Shown: positions 17,651 through 27,266 of the stretch, piece after piece
Layout: the number at the start of each line of letters is the position of its first letter
Numbering within the stretch: the stretch's first letter is position 1
Assembly (NCBI RefSeq): GCF_947502415.1
Contig: NZ_CANMZV010000014.1
Span: 62,001 to 126,000, forward strand
DNA: 64,000 nucleotides
DNA from: an uncultured Photobacterium sp.
GTDB taxonomy: Bacteria > Pseudomonadota > Gammaproteobacteria > Enterobacterales > Vibrionaceae
Reading direction: 5' to 3'
Notes under the pieces: model-generated
Seen by the model: only the letters and a program-made list of their open reading frames with translations
Databases searched by the model: none
What the model was told of the DNA's origin: nothing
Program-made: the position numbers and the translations under genes

Positions 17651-19405
17651 CTAGCCGGGACGGTTGAGTATAAGTAACTGCAACTCCCGCTTCTCTTCGA
17701 CTGATAAGCCGACGGTGTTCGATTTAGCCTGCAACTTTTCGATTTGTTGTTTGACGCATTGATCGATAACTTTATCCATCGCGTCCAAAAATACATCTAG
17801 AGTGTTGTCCTCGTCTTTTGCGAGGGGCAGTTGCCATGAGGCCAAACGGGCCATCATGTTCTCGCTTTTGCTGCCACGCCAGGACTCTAGTAACTGGCCT
17901 GTAGTGATATTGGGGTTAGTTCGGCATTTATCAACCACTGATAACAATAAATTTAGTCCAGGAACATCAATCCCTTCAAATGCAGCCATATCAAATTCCA
18001 GGCTGTTTACAAAACCGGGGTTTTGGATCAGTAGAGCAATGACATCACGCATTGGTGTACGCTTGATGTTTTGCTGCGGCTGAAGTGGTCGCTGGTTGTC
18101 ATCCCGTTTCAGTTCAAGCCTGATTTGATCTGGTGGTAACCCTAAATTATAGCCTAGTGCATTTAACAGGTATTCACGAAGCGTTTCGCCCGCAACTTTT
18201 TCTAATAGCGGTTTGGCCAGCGTTTTCAGCTTTGCCTTGCCTTCTTTGCTGCTCATATCCACTTGTGCAACCAGTGAGTTGAACATGAATTCCGACAATG
18301 ACATCGCTTCGCTGACTTGTTGCTCGAAACCCTCACGGCCAAATTGACGGATATAGGTATCCGGATCCTCGCCATCGGGCAGGAACATGAACTTGAGCTG
18401 TCGGCCGTCGGTCAGGTAAGGCAGGGCTTGCTCCATCGCTCGCCATGCCGCATCGCGACCGGCGCGATCGCCGTCGTAACAGCAAACGACAGTACCTGTT
18501 TGGCGGAACATGGTCTGGATATGATCGCCGGTCGTGGAGGTACCTAGGGAGGCAACGGCATAGTCGACCCCGAATTGCGCCAGGGCAACGACATCCATAT
18601 AGCCTTCTACCACCAGAAGTTTTTCTGGTTCGCGATGGGCCTGAAGGACTTCGTAAAGGCCATAGAGTTCACGGCCTTTATGGAAAATCGGGGTTTCCGG
18701 CGAGTTGAGGTATTTGGGGGTACCATCACCCAATACCCGGCCACCAAAGCCGATAACACGGCCACGGCGGTCGTGGATTGGGAACATAACCCGCCCTCGA
18801 AAGCGGTCATAACGGCGGCCGTTATCGTTCTCGATCAGCATTCCCGCGGTTACCAGCCCCTGTTGGGCTTCCATATCGCGGCCAAAGCGGTTGCGAACAA
18901 GATCCCACTGGTCGGGTACAAAACCGATACCGAACTTCTGAACCACTTCACCTGACAGGCCCCGGTCTTTCAGGTAGTCAACGGCAACCTGGCCTTCTTG
19001 GGTGCGGAGCTGGGATTTATAGAACTGGGAAATTTGTCCCATCATCTCATAAAGCCCTAGCTTTTCTTTGCTGCGCGTACCGGGTTGGCCACCGCCGCTG
19101 CCTTGTTCGCGAGGCACTTCCAGCCCAAGCTGTGAGGCCAGTTCTTCTATTGCCTCGACAAATTCCAGGCGGTCGAATTCCATAACGAAATCGAGGACGT
19201 TGCCGTGGGCGCCACAGCCGAAGCAGTGATAGAACTGCTTTTCCTGGCTGACAGAAAAAGAAGGGGTTTTCTCATTATGGAAGGGACAGCAGGCACCAAA
19301 GTTCTTGCCTTGCTTTTTTAGTTTCACCCGTGCATCAACCACATCCACGATATCATGTCGTGAGATGAGATCATCGATAAATGAACGAGGGATTTTTCCA
19401 GCCAT
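17651..19405 (-). CDS. dnaG: DNA primase
   Basis: 584 aa, as in other gammaproteobacteria. The N-terminal CHC2 zinc finger (CPFHNEKTPSF...CFGCGAHGN, about residues 40-68) recognises template. The RNA-polymerase core carries the Toprim domain (VVEGYMDVVALAQFGV, about 265-285, and CYDGDRAGRDAAW, about 308-320, with its metal-binding acidic residues). The C-terminal domain binds DnaB helicase. It makes RNA primers at the replication fork. Its neighbours are rpoD downstream and yqeY/rpsU upstream. Confidence 0.98.
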   Translation of the reverse strand: MAGKIPRSFIDDLISRHDIVDVVDARVKLKKQGKNFGACCPFHNEKTPSFSVSQEKQFYHCFGCGAHGNVLDFVMEFDRLEFVEAIEELASQLGLEVPREQGSGGGQPGTRSKEKLGLYEMMGQISQFYKSQLRTQEGQVAVDYLKDRGLSGEVVQKFGIGFVPDQWDLVRNRFGRDMEAQQGLVTAGMLIENDNGRRYDRFRGRVMFPIHDRRGRVIGFGGRVLGDGTPKYLNSPETPIFHKGRELYGLYEVLQAHREPEKLLVVEGYMDVVALAQFGVDYAVASLGTSTTGDHIQTMFRQTGTVVCCYDGDRAGRDAAWRAMEQALPYLTDGRQLKFMFLPDGEDPDTYIRQFGREGFEQQVSEAMSLSEFMFNSLVAQVDMSSKEGKAKLKTLAKPLLEKVAGETLREYLLNALGYNLGLPPDQIRLELKRDDNQRPLQPQQNIKRTPMRDVIALLIQNPGFVNSLEFDMAAFEGIDVPGLNLLLSVVDKCRTNPNITTGQLLESWRGSKSENMMARLASWQLPLAKDEDNTLDVFLDAMDKVIDQCVKQQIEKLQAKSNTVGLSVEEKRELQLLILNRPG

Positions 19406-19436
19406 AGAGAAAGCTTTACCTGATAAAACGTGAGTA

Positions 19437-19491
19437 ATACCAAACTAAATAGCTATTAAGCACTTAAGGATATAGCGATTTAGATTGGTAT
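19437..19491. repeat. Imperfect 55-bp inverted repeat with ATACCAAACT ends (copy 2)
   Basis: ATACCAAACTAAATAGCTAT (19437-19456) faces the near-perfect complement ending AGATTGGTAT (19482-19491). The outer arms differ at two or three positions. It lies between dnaG and yqeY. The left terminus is shared with the dyads at 4491 and 25497, suggesting a dispersed palindromic unit. Confidence 0.5.
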
Positions 19492-19523
19492 CAAATTCTA
19501 AGAATTATGGGAGCGAAATACAA

Positions 19524-19560
19524 ACAAGCCGCGCATTCCTAAATGGATAGCACGGCTTGT
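19524..19560 (-). terminator. Hairpin downstream of yqeY
   Basis: ACAAGCCG (19524-19531) pairs perfectly with CGGCTTGT (19553-19560) across a 21-base loop. It may act as a partial terminator or mRNA processing site between yqeY and dnaG. The U-run is weak. Confidence 0.5.
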
Positions 19561-19578
19561 TGCAGAATTGGGTTAGTA

Positions 19579-20022
19579 TTAGCTAAGTTTAGCTTTCACT
19601 AATTGGCTAACTTTACCCATATCGGCACGACCCTGAACCTGCGGTTTTAGTACGCCCATCAGTTTGCCCATGTCTTGCATGCTGGCAGCTCCGGTTGCAG
19701 CAATAGCTTCATCCAGCAGAGCAGCAACTTCGTCGTCGCTCAGTGGTTGAGGCATGAACTCTTCCAGAACTGAAATTTCAGCCAGCTCAACATCAGCAAG
19801 ATCCTGGCGACCTGCAGCTTCATATTGAGCAACAGAATCACGACGTTGCTTCACCATTTTAGTCAGCACTGCCAGCACGTCGTCTTCGGAAAGAGTGATC
19901 TTTTCGTCAACTTCACGCTGTTTGATGGCAGCCATAACTAAACGGATAGCACCTAGACGAGGCTTATCTTTTGCCTTCATCGCCGCTTTTTGTTCGTCTT
20001 TAAGACGTTCAATCAGAGTCAT
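19579..20022 (-). CDS. yqeY: GatB/YqeY domain-containing protein
   Basis: 147 aa and all helical, beginning MTLIERLKDEQKAAMKAKDKPRLGAIRLVMAAIKQ. The family shares the tail domain of the GatB amidotransferase subunit. In bacteria it is usually found between rpsU and dnaG, as here. It is a cytosolic protein whose exact role is unsettled; tRNA interaction is a suggestion from the domain. It lies 31 bases after rpsU in the same operon. Confidence 0.93.
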   Translation of the reverse strand: MTLIERLKDEQKAAMKAKDKPRLGAIRLVMAAIKQREVDEKITLSEDDVLAVLTKMVKQRRDSVAQYEAAGRQDLADVELAEISVLEEFMPQPLSDDEVAALLDEAIAATGAASMQDMGKLMGVLKPQVQGRADMGKVSQLVKAKLS

Positions 20023-20053
20023 AACACGTTCCTTCTGTTAATTAATCGTTCGA

Positions 20054-20269
20054 TTAGTACAGACGAACGCGACGCGCGTTTTCGCGAGCCAATTTCTTCA
20101 GGTGACGCTTAACTGCCGCTGCTTTCGCACGTTTACGTACAGTAGTAGGCTTTTCGAAGTGTTCACGACGACGTACTTCAGAAAGGATACCTGCTTTTTC
20201 GCAAGAGCGCTTGAAACGACGTAGTGCTACGTCAAACGGTTCGTTTTCACGTACTTTGATTACTGGCAT
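20054..20269 (-). CDS. rpsU: 30S ribosomal protein S21 (bS21)
   Basis: 71 aa, highly basic: [27 protein letters not shown] at the start and [14 protein letters not shown] at the end, exactly the length of bS21. It joins the 30S platform near the anti-Shine-Dalgarno helix. It is the first gene of the rpsU-yqeY-dnaG-rpoD operon, divergent from tsaD with about 180 bases between them that must hold both promoters. Confidence 0.98.
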   Translation of the reverse strand: MPVIKVRENEPFDVALRRFKRSCEKAGILSEVRRREHFEKPTTVRKRAKAAAVKRHLKKLARENARRVRLY

Positions 20270-20451
20270 GTAATACTCACCTCAGAGTGATTCGGTTAAC
20301 GCTGACGTTCAAAAGTGTCAGCTGATTAAAAATGGTGCGAAATTCTAATCTGATCTGGGGGCATTTGTAAAGCATTCTGCAACCCTGAACTGGTTAATTT
20401 CTGTTAAGGGCGGTAACATTGCCTCCAATTACCATAAGTATAGAGGTTGTT

Positions 20452-21471
20452 ATGCGTATACTGGGCATCGAAACCTCCTGTGACGAAACAGGCGTTGCTA
20501 TTTTCGATGATGAAAAGGGCCTATTGGCACATGAGCTTTATAGCCAGGTAAAACTGCACGCGGACTATGGCGGTGTGGTGCCTGAGCTGGCCTCGCGTGA
20601 CCATGTTAAAAAGACAATTCCGCTGATCAAGGCGGCGTTGGCGGATGCTGGCCTGACCCCGGCTGATCTTGACGGGGTTGCTTATACCGCAGGCCCCGGT
20701 TTGGTTGGTGCTTTGCTGGTAGGTGCGACCATTGGCCGTAGCTTGGCGTACGCATGGGATTTGCCAGCGGTAGCTGTCCACCATATGGAAGGTCATTTGT
20801 TGGCTCCGATGCTGGAAGATAATCCGCCTGAATTCCCGTTTGTGGCGCTGCTGGTTTCCGGTGGTCATACCATGATGGTGGAAGTGAAAGGGATCGGTGA
20901 ATACCAGATCCTGGGTGAGTCGATTGATGATGCCGCCGGTGAAGCATTTGATAAAACAGCTAAACTGATGGGACTGGATTATCCGGGTGGGCCATTGCTG
21001 TCGAGACTGGCAGAGAAGGGCACACCGGGTCGCTTTAAATTCCCGCGCCCGATGACCGATCGTCCGGGGCTGGATTTCAGCTTTTCAGGATTGAAGACAT
21101 TTGCAGCCAATACAATCCGTGCCAATGACGATGATGAGCAGACCCGTGCGGATATCGCTTTTGCTTTCCAGGAGGCCGTTGTTGATACTTTGGCAATCAA
21201 ATGTAAGCGAGCTCTGAAACAGACCGGGTTTAATCGCTTAGTGATTGCTGGTGGCGTGAGTGCGAATAAGTATCTGCGCCAGGAACTGGAGAAGCTGATG
21301 GTTGGAATGAAGGGTGAGGTGTTCTATCCGCGTACTGAATTCTGCACTGATAACGGGGCGATGATTGCATATGCAGGGATGCAGCGCCTGAAGAACCAGG
21401 AAATCATGGATCTTGGGGTGAAGGCTTACCCGCGCTGGCCGATTGACCAGCTTAAGCCGATTCGTGACTAA
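20452..21471 (+). CDS. tsaD: tRNA N6-adenosine threonylcarbamoyltransferase
   Basis: 339 aa from ATG 20452 ([17 protein letters not shown]). An in-frame TTG further upstream extends the frame but does not match the family start. The ASKHA-fold ATPase carries the metal-binding HxxxH motif in [13 protein letters not shown] (about residues 108-118) and [13 protein letters not shown]. With TsaB, TsaC and TsaE it makes the t6A37 modification on tRNAs that read ANN codons. It is divergent from rpsU, as is usual in gammaproteobacteria, and a strong terminator follows. Confidence 0.97.
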   Translation: MRILGIETSCDETGVAIFDDEKGLLAHELYSQVKLHADYGGVVPELASRDHVKKTIPLIKAALADAGLTPADLDGVAYTAGPGLVGALLVGATIGRSLAYAWDLPAVAVHHMEGHLLAPMLEDNPPEFPFVALLVSGGHTMMVEVKGIGEYQILGESIDDAAGEAFDKTAKLMGLDYPGGPLLSRLAEKGTPGRFKFPRPMTDRPGLDFSFSGLKTFAANTIRANDDDEQTRADIAFAFQEAVVDTLAIKCKRALKQTGFNRLVIAGGVSANKYLRQELEKLMVGMKGEVFYPRTEFCTDNGAMIAYAGMQRLKNQEIMDLGVKAYPRWPIDQLKPIRD

Positions 21472-21493
21472 GTATCAGCTTGATGAATATATT

Positions 21494-21523
21494 AAGGGCG
21501 ACCCCAGGGGCCGCCCTTTTTTT
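21494..21523 (+). terminator. Terminator of tsaD
   Basis: AAGGGCG (21494-21500) pairs with CGCCCTT (21512-21518), with inner CCC/GGG pairs and a run of seven T. Confidence 0.9.
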
Positions 21524-21547
21524 ATCTGTTATAGAAAGCTATCGTTT

Positions 21548-22156
21548 TCAGTGCTTGGAATTGCGGGTGAATTTGTTCCAGATTTTGCTTTCCTTGCCTT
21601 CGAGCAGTCGGCGGACATTCTCATGGTGGCGAAAGACGATCAGGCAAGAGAGCATGGAAACCGGCATGGTGTATTCCGGTTTAATCCACCAGGTAAACAT
21701 TGGTGCCATCAGGGCGGTGATCAATGAGCCAAGTGAGGAGTAACCGCAAATCAGAACTGTTAGCAGCCAGGTGCCGATCAGTATTCCGCTGAGATCCCAG
21801 CCAATTGGCGCCAGGGCTCCGAGGGCGGTTGCGACGCCTTTGCCGCCGCGAAAATGGAAAAAGAGTGGGTAGATATGGCCCAGGCATGCGGCAATGCCGA
21901 TTATCCCTAGCAGGAAAGGGTTGACGCCAATAAAGTAACTTAGCCAGACCGGTAGCATGCCTTTGAGGATGTCGCATACCAGCACCATGGCTGCTGCGCC
22001 CCGTCCGCCAAGGCGCAGGACGTTGGTCGCTCCCGGGTTGCCGGAACCGCTGTCGCGGGGATCCGGTAGGCCGCAAAGGCGGCAGATCAGCACGGCGCTT
22101 GATATCGAGCCAAGCAGGTAGGCGCCAATAATGATCAGAAGAACAAGTGGTGTCAT
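21548..22156 (-). CDS. plsY: Glycerol-3-phosphate acyltransferase PlsY
   Basis: 202 aa from the minus-strand ATG at 22156 ([22 protein letters not shown]), with GGAAG upstream. A TTG four codons earlier is not needed. It is an integral membrane protein with about five hydrophobic segments. Conserved motifs are [15 protein letters not shown] (about residues 36-50) and [13 protein letters not shown] (about 105-117). It transfers acyl groups from acyl-phosphate to glycerol-3-phosphate, the first step of phospholipid synthesis. It is convergent with tsaD and divergent from folB. Confidence 0.95.
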   Translation of the reverse strand: MTPLVLLIIIGAYLLGSISSAVLICRLCGLPDPRDSGSGNPGATNVLRLGGRGAAAMVLVCDILKGMLPVWLSYFIGVNPFLLGIIGIAACLGHIYPLFFHFRGGKGVATALGALAPIGWDLSGILIGTWLLTVLICGYSSLGSLITALMAPMFTWWIKPEYTMPVSMLSCLIVFRHHENVRRLLEGKESKIWNKFTRNSKH

Positions 22157-22389
22157 GCAAACTTCCAACGGCTAGTGACAGAGGTATCGTCTTCTTCAAA
22201 ATGACTGCTGATCTTTAGGGGCAGACTTTCATGCCGCATTGGCACTCATGTGGTATAGTGCTCGCATTCTGTCCGCATTGCTGATGCACTGTGGCAGATG
22301 AGCGTCATGATTGTTGACGATTACGACCTGATAATACGCGTTTTTGCTCAAATTAGGTATCCGACCTCTAACAAAATTAGCGATTGAAC

Positions 22390-22743
22390 ATGGATTCAGT
22401 ATTTATCGAACATCTTGAAGTTATCGCCACCATTGGGGTGTATGACTGGGAACAGGCCATCAAGCAGAAGTTAGTGCTGGATTTGGAGGTGGCGCATGAT
22501 AACCGCCCGGCGGCAGAGAGCGATGATGTTGCTTATGCCTTGGATTATGCCGCGGTAAGCAATGCTGTCACAGAGCACATTCAGAATGGCCGTTTTTTGT
22601 TGGTTGAGCGTGTTGCCGAGGAAGTGGCAACCTTGATTATGACTCAGTTTTCTGTGCCGTGGATCCGGGTTAGGGTAACCAAACCTGGTGCGGTAGTGAA
22701 TGCCCGAGGGGTCGGGGTGCTGATTGAACGGGGCAGTAAGTGA
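22390..22743 (+). CDS. folB: Dihydroneopterin aldolase
   Basis: 117 aa from ATG 22390 (MDSVFIEHLEVIATIGVYDWEQ). A TTG six bases earlier is also possible. The FolB signature IGVYDWE and the catalytic-region LDYAAVSNAV are present; Glu22 and Lys near KPGAV correspond to active-site residues in the family. It cleaves dihydroneopterin to 6-hydroxymethyl-dihydropterin in folate synthesis. The stop overlaps the folK start by four bases (GTGA), so the two steps are coupled. Confidence 0.95.
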   Translation: MDSVFIEHLEVIATIGVYDWEQAIKQKLVLDLEVAHDNRPAAESDDVAYALDYAAVSNAVTEHIQNGRFLLVERVAEEVATLIMTQFSVPWIRVRVTKPGAVVNARGVGVLIERGSK

Positions 22744-23225
22744 CCACCGTTTATATCAGTATCGGTTCCAATATTGAGCGTGAATACCACATTCATGCGG
22801 CGGTTGCCGAGCTGAAAAAATTGGGAGCCGGGATCCGGGTCTCGAAGATATTTGAAGCTGAACCAGTCGGGTTCAGCGGGCCGAATTTTTACAATTGCGT
22901 TGTTGAAATGGAAACGTCTCTGCAGCTTGCTGTTTTGCAGCAGACCCTCAAGCAGGTTGAGCTGACTTATGGGCGGGCTCCTGACGCGCAGAAGAATCAG
23001 AGTCGAACTTTGGATTTGGATATCCTGCTGTTTGGTGATGTGGTGCAGGATAACTCACCGCACCTTCCACGTTCTGATCTGTATAAGTTTGCTTTTGTGT
23101 TACTGCCGATGGTTGAGCTGTGTCCTGAGCGGGTGATCCCTGGAGATGGGCGGACAGTCAGCGAGATTTGGCAGGCATTTGAACATACACAGGCGCTTTG
23201 GCCTGTAGAAAAAGTTGCATGTTAA
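22740..23225 (+). CDS. folK: 2-amino-4-hydroxy-6-hydroxymethyldihydropteridine pyrophosphokinase
   Basis: 161 aa, starting at GTG 22740 inside the end of folB. The HPPK motifs are MTTVYISIGSNIE, the pterin-binding EPVGFSGPNFYNCVVEMET (about residues 40-58) and LDLDILLFGD (about 95-104) with the magnesium-binding DxD. It pyrophosphorylates hydroxymethyldihydropterin, the step after FolB. The tail EHTQALWPVEKVAC is slightly extended. uppP starts 11 bases downstream. Confidence 0.95.
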   Translation: MTTVYISIGSNIEREYHIHAAVAELKKLGAGIRVSKIFEAEPVGFSGPNFYNCVVEMETSLQLAVLQQTLKQVELTYGRAPDAQKNQSRTLDLDILLFGDVVQDNSPHLPRSDLYKFAFVLLPMVELCPERVIPGDGRTVSEIWQAFEHTQALWPVEKVAC

Positions 23226-23235
23226 AGGATAGATA

Positions 23236-24039
23236 ATGAGTCATTTTGAAGCCTTCGCATTGGCCCTGATCCAGGGGCTGACTGAGTTTTTGCCTATTTC
23301 GAGTTCGGCTCACCTTATTCTGCCGTCTCAAGTTTTTGGGTGGGCAGATCAAGGGTTAGCGTTTGATGTCGCGGTGCATGTTGGTACTTTGGCTGCTGTT
23401 ATTGGTTATTTCCGCAAGGAAGTGGTGGCTTTGCTGGGAGCCTGGTTGGGCTCTATTTTCAAAGGCCGCCGTTGCGGCGAGGCCAAGTTGGCATGGATGA
23501 TCGTACTGGCGACGATACCGGCCTGCTTGTTTGGCTTGTTTATGAAAGACATTATTGAGCTTTATCTGCGCTCGGCGTGGGTGATTGCCGGTACAACGAT
23601 TTTCTTTGGTTTGCTTTTATGGTGGGTGGACTCCCGTGCAAGTTTGCATGCTGATGAGTATCAGACTAGCTGGAAGCAGTCATTGTTTATCGGTCTTGCT
23701 CAAGCCGCTGCGATGATCCCGGGGACTTCCCGCTCGGGAGCGACGATGACGGCAGCACTGCATCTGGGCTTTACCCGAGATGCGGCAGCACGTTTTTCTT
23801 TCCTGATGTCGATCCCGATTATTTTGCTTGCCGGCGGTTACCTTGGACTGAAACTGGTTACGAGCGGTGAAGCAGTTGATTTGGGTTCCCTGGGTATTGG
23901 TATTGCCGTGTCATTTGTCAGTGCCTATGCATGTATCCACGTTTTTCTGAAGCTGGTAACCCGCTTGGGGATGCTGCCATTTGTGATTTACCGCTTGTTG
24001 CTGGGCGCAGGCCTGATTGCATTCTTGCTTAGCCAGTAA
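23236..24039 (+). CDS. uppP: Undecaprenyl-diphosphatase
   Basis: 267 aa polytopic inner-membrane protein of the BacA family. Its motifs are the catalytic-loop [11 protein letters not shown] (about residues 17-27) and [14 protein letters not shown] (about 163-176). It dephosphorylates undecaprenyl diphosphate so the lipid carrier can be reused for peptidoglycan and other envelope polymers. It follows folBK closely, and a strong terminator follows. Confidence 0.96.
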   Translation: MSHFEAFALALIQGLTEFLPISSSAHLILPSQVFGWADQGLAFDVAVHVGTLAAVIGYFRKEVVALLGAWLGSIFKGRRCGEAKLAWMIVLATIPACLFGLFMKDIIELYLRSAWVIAGTTIFFGLLLWWVDSRASLHADEYQTSWKQSLFIGLAQAAAMIPGTSRSGATMTAALHLGFTRDAAARFSFLMSIPIILLAGGYLGLKLVTSGEAVDLGSLGIGIAVSFVSAYACIHVFLKLVTRLGMLPFVIYRLLLGAGLIAFLLSQ

Positions 24040-24060
24040 GGTGAGTTTGATTAGATATAG

Positions 24061-24086
24061 AAAGCCCGGCATTTTTGCCGGGTTTT
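24061..24086 (+). terminator. Terminator of folB-folK-uppP
   Basis: AAGCCCGGC (24062-24070) pairs with GCCGGGTTT across ATTTTT, then a T-run. Confidence 0.9.
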
Positions 24087-24114
24087 TTATTTTTCGATGA
24101 GAAGAGAGCCCTTC

Positions 24115-25341
24115 TTACCTGAAGGTTGCTAGGCAGGCTTTGATAGCTTCTGTACGGCGCAGAGCCAGTTGTTCTTTGATCTCTTTGCCCTTGAAGCCAG
24201 CCTCGATAATTGGTTTGACATCGACGTTCTGGGCGGCCGAGAACGCAGTTTGAAGACTATCTGCCTGGGGGTAGGCATCATCTTCGTGGTTAGTACGACC
24301 GCGGACATCGGCATGGCAACACAGAGCCAGTTGCCCAATACGCTCAGGCTTTCTCCAGGCGTCCATCTGGTCGAAGATCTTGATAAAGGTGCCCGGGCGT
24401 AGCTCATGGGCGTTATGGATCTTAGTATGTTGGGCGCAGACGACCAGTGCGAGGTCACGGTAGTCATTCGGTATCCGTAACCGCTGACACAATGCCTTGA
24501 TGGCATTGAGCCCCGTCTGGCAATGCATCGTGTGGCTAGGCCATTCTTCCTTTGGTGTTAAGGCCTTGCCAAGGTCATGAACCTGGGCGGCAAAACGGAT
24601 GATAGGAGCTTCGCTTAGTCGGGCGGCTTGTTCGGCAACCAGTACGGTGTGTAGTCCACAGTCGATTTCCGGGTGCCATTGCTCCGGTTGTGGGATGCCG
24701 AACAGGGCATCAAGCTCTGGCATGATAACGCCAAGGGCGCCGCATTGTCTGAGAACCTTGAGGAATACTTCCGGGTTGGCTGATGAGAGGGATTTTTCCC
24801 ACTCTTTCCAAACTCGCTCCGGAGTCAGGGCTTTGAGTTCACCGGCCACCACCATTTCCTGCATCAGTGCCATGGTTTCCGGTGCAACGGTAAAGCCAAG
24901 GTGGGCAAAGCGCGCGGCAAAACGAGCAACACGAAGAACGCGTAGTGGGTCTTCGACAAAGGCTGGCGAGACATGGCGCAGTTGCTTGTTCTGTAGATCC
25001 TGCTGGCCGTTATAAGGGTCGAACAGGGTTCCGTCGTCGGCCCGGGCGATGGCGTTGATGGTCAGATCCCGCCGCATCAAATCTTGTTCAAGGGTGACGT
25101 CTGGAGCCGAATGGCAGATGAAACCAGTATAACCATGGCCGGACTTGCGCTCTGTCCGAGCTAATGCGTATTCCTGCTTGGTTTTTGGATGCAAGAAAAC
25201 AGGAAAGTCACTGCCGACCTGGCTGTAGCCCCGATCGAGCATTTGTTGCGGTGTGGCACCAACCACAACCCAGTCTTTGTCTTTTACTGTCAATCCCAGC
25301 AGCGCATCACGGACGGCACCACCGACAAGATAGGTTTGCAA
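24115..25341 (-). CDS. cca: CCA tRNA nucleotidyltransferase (multifunctional, HD domain)
   Basis: 408 aa if the start is TTG at 25341 ([17 protein letters not shown]), which has AAAGGAG nine bases upstream. The longer open frame to 25392 adds residues foreign to the family. The class II nucleotidyltransferase domain shows [10 protein letters not shown] and, later, [15 protein letters not shown]. The HD phosphohydrolase domain shows [14 protein letters not shown] (about residues 240-253). It adds or repairs the 3' CCA of tRNAs and also has phosphatase or phosphodiesterase activities. It is divergent from gspA. Confidence 0.96.
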   Translation of the reverse strand: MQTYLVGGAVRDALLGLTVKDKDWVVVGATPQQMLDRGYSQVGSDFPVFLHPKTKQEYALARTERKSGHGYTGFICHSAPDVTLEQDLMRRDLTINAIARADDGTLFDPYNGQQDLQNKQLRHVSPAFVEDPLRVLRVARFAARFAHLGFTVAPETMALMQEMVVAGELKALTPERVWKEWEKSLSSANPEVFLKVLRQCGALGVIMPELDALFGIPQPEQWHPEIDCGLHTVLVAEQAARLSEAPIIRFAAQVHDLGKALTPKEEWPSHTMHCQTGLNAIKALCQRLRIPNDYRDLALVVCAQHTKIHNAHELRPGTFIKIFDQMDAWRKPERIGQLALCCHADVRGRTNHEDDAYPQADSLQTAFSAAQNVDVKPIIEAGFKGKEIKEQLALRRTEAIKACLATFR

Positions 25342-25496
25342 GCTTAACTCCTTTCGTTTTACAACGACGAATTTGGATATCGTATTGATCACCTTTGCGT
25401 TATAGATCGCTTCAATACGGTATCAGGGTATACAATCTTGGGTAGCAAAGGTAATTTAGTGCTAATTCCACAAATATATTACAGTCCTGATAAAGA

Positions 25497-25567
25497 ATAC
25501 CAAACTGAACAAGAATCTAAGCCTTTTCAATGTTACGGACAGGTTAGTACATTGTTCAGTTTGGTGT
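25497..25567. repeat. Perfect 14-bp inverted repeat with ATACCAAACT motif (copy 3)
   Basis: ACCAAACTGAACAA (25499-25512) and its exact complement TTGTTCAGTTTGGT (25552-25565) are separated by 39 bases, with A-T/T-A extension outside. It lies between the divergent cca and gspA genes. The ATACCAAACT terminus at 25497-25506 matches the dyads near 4491 and 19437. Confidence 0.55.
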
Positions 25568-25613
25568 TTCAATAGGCCAAGTATCATCAACCACAGGTAC
25601 AAGAGTATAAGGT

Positions 25614-27266
25614 ATGTACAAGGATTTCTTTGGAATAACCGAATCCCCATTTTCAATTGTACCCAGCGCTCGATTCCTCTATCTCAGCGAACGTCACCGG
25701 GAAGCGTTGACTCATATGCTGGCGAGTTTGTCGGGGGGGGGCGGCTTTGGGTTGCTGACGGGTGAAGTCGGAACCGGAAAAACTACTGTGCTACGGGCTC
25801 TGGTATCCCGCTTGCCTCAGGAAACCCAGGTGGCCATTATTTTAAATCCGGCTCTGTCAGCCCATGAGCTATTGGCCACTATTTGTGATGAGCTGGGTGT
25901 CGATTACCCGGAAGATGCCAGTTATAAAAAAATAACTGATTGTATTTACCAGCATTTGCTCGCTAATCATGGTGAAGGTAAGCAAACCTTGCTGTTGGTT
26001 GATGAGGCCCAGCACCTGATGCCGGATGTACTGGAGCAGCTGCGTTTGTTGACGAACCTGGAAACAGAGAGTCGCAAGTTACTAAAGGTGGTATTGGTCG
26101 GTCAGCCTGAACTGCAGCAGTTGTTGCAGCAGGAGCGGTTGCGTCAGTTAGCCCAGCGGATCACCTCCCGTTACCACTTGTTGCCGCTGACACCGGAAGA
26201 AGTTGATGAATACATTAATTACCGTCTGAGGGCGGTCAATTGCCTGTATAACGTTTTTGAACCGTCGTTGACCCGGCAGATAGCCAAGGCTACCAATGGT
26301 ATTCCACGCTTGATCAACCTGGTTTGTGACAAGGCGATGCTGCTGGCTTGTCAGCAGACGACTCACCAGGTGACTAAGGCGATTGTCAGCAGGGCGTGTG
26401 ATGAGGTGCTGAGTTGGCAGTTGCCTGCAGAGCGACCAATGATAGGCGGTTCCCGTGTATATGCCGGTTGGGCTCTTCGCTGGGGTGGTGCTCTGGTGCT
26501 TGGTGGGCTGATGTCGGCTGGTATTTGGTACTTGCAGGGGGTGCCGAAAGCCTCTTCTGTCGTCGCCGTGCAGGAAGTGGAAGCTCAGCCAGATGTTTCA
26601 CCGGTTGCCGTGGTATCGCAACCAGTGGTGGTGCCGAAGACGGTGAAACCTGATCCGGTGGACCGATGGCAACAGCTGAAAGAGCAAAGTCGTTCGGAGC
26701 GTCAGGCAATGCAGACACTCTATCGTTTGTGGGGCTATGAGACCCGACTGAATGAGGCTAACTGCGAGACTAGCCAGCGAATCGATTTGAGTTGCTACCA
26801 GGGCAAGAGCAATATTGAGCAGCTGAGTATTATCAACCGGCCGGTTATCGTGCCATTGCAGGAAGCCGAGCAGCCGGTTTCCTACGCGGTATTGTATGCC
26901 ATCTATGATGACAGCATAGAGCTATTGCTGGCTGGGAAGCGGATAGCTGTCGATTATGACTGGTTCAATGCACGTTGGCAGAGGGCCTATACGTTATTGT
27001 GGCGTCCGCCGCTGGGAGATAAGACGACAATCCGTTATGGCCAGCAGGGACCTAGGGTGCAGTGGCTGAGCCAGCAGTTGAGCTTATTGCTCGGTGAACC
27101 TCTATCGCAGGCAGATCGGTTTGATCAGGTCTTGCTCGATAAGTTACGTCGTTTCCAGCGGGCGCAAGATTTGACGGCTGACGGTATTGCCGGGCCGAGA
27201 ACCTTGATGCTTCTTGACTCAGCCCTGAATTTACCTGGACCGACACTGCAACCGGAGAAAAGTTAA
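25614..27266 (+). CDS. gspA: Type II secretion system ATPase/peptidoglycan-interacting protein GspA (ExeA)
   Basis: 550 aa. The N-terminal AAA domain carries Walker A GEVGTGKTT (about residues 50-58) and Walker B LLLVDEAQHL (about 125-134). A single transmembrane segment spans about 285-305 (WALRWGGALVLGGLMSAGIWYL). A C-terminal peptidoglycan-binding domain ends VQWLSQQLSLL...FQRAQDLTADGIAGPRTL. With GspB it helps insert the GspD secretin through the cell wall. The gspB start overlaps the stop by one base (TAATG). An unusual run of nine G (25733-25741) encodes the SGGGG segment just before Walker A. Confidence 0.95.
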   Translation: MYKDFFGITESPFSIVPSARFLYLSERHREALTHMLASLSGGGGFGLLTGEVGTGKTTVLRALVSRLPQETQVAIILNPALSAHELLATICDELGVDYPEDASYKKITDCIYQHLLANHGEGKQTLLLVDEAQHLMPDVLEQLRLLTNLETESRKLLKVVLVGQPELQQLLQQERLRQLAQRITSRYHLLPLTPEEVDEYINYRLRAVNCLYNVFEPSLTRQIAKATNGIPRLINLVCDKAMLLACQQTTHQVTKAIVSRACDEVLSWQLPAERPMIGGSRVYAGWALRWGGALVLGGLMSAGIWYLQGVPKASSVVAVQEVEAQPDVSPVAVVSQPVVVPKTVKPDPVDRWQQLKEQSRSERQAMQTLYRLWGYETRLNEANCETSQRIDLSCYQGKSNIEQLSIINRPVIVPLQEAEQPVSYAVLYAIYDDSIELLLAGKRIAVDYDWFNARWQRAYTLLWRPPLGDKTTIRYGQQGPRVQWLSQQLSLLLGEPLSQADRFDQVLLDKLRRFQRAQDLTADGIAGPRTLMLLDSALNLPGPTLQPEKS

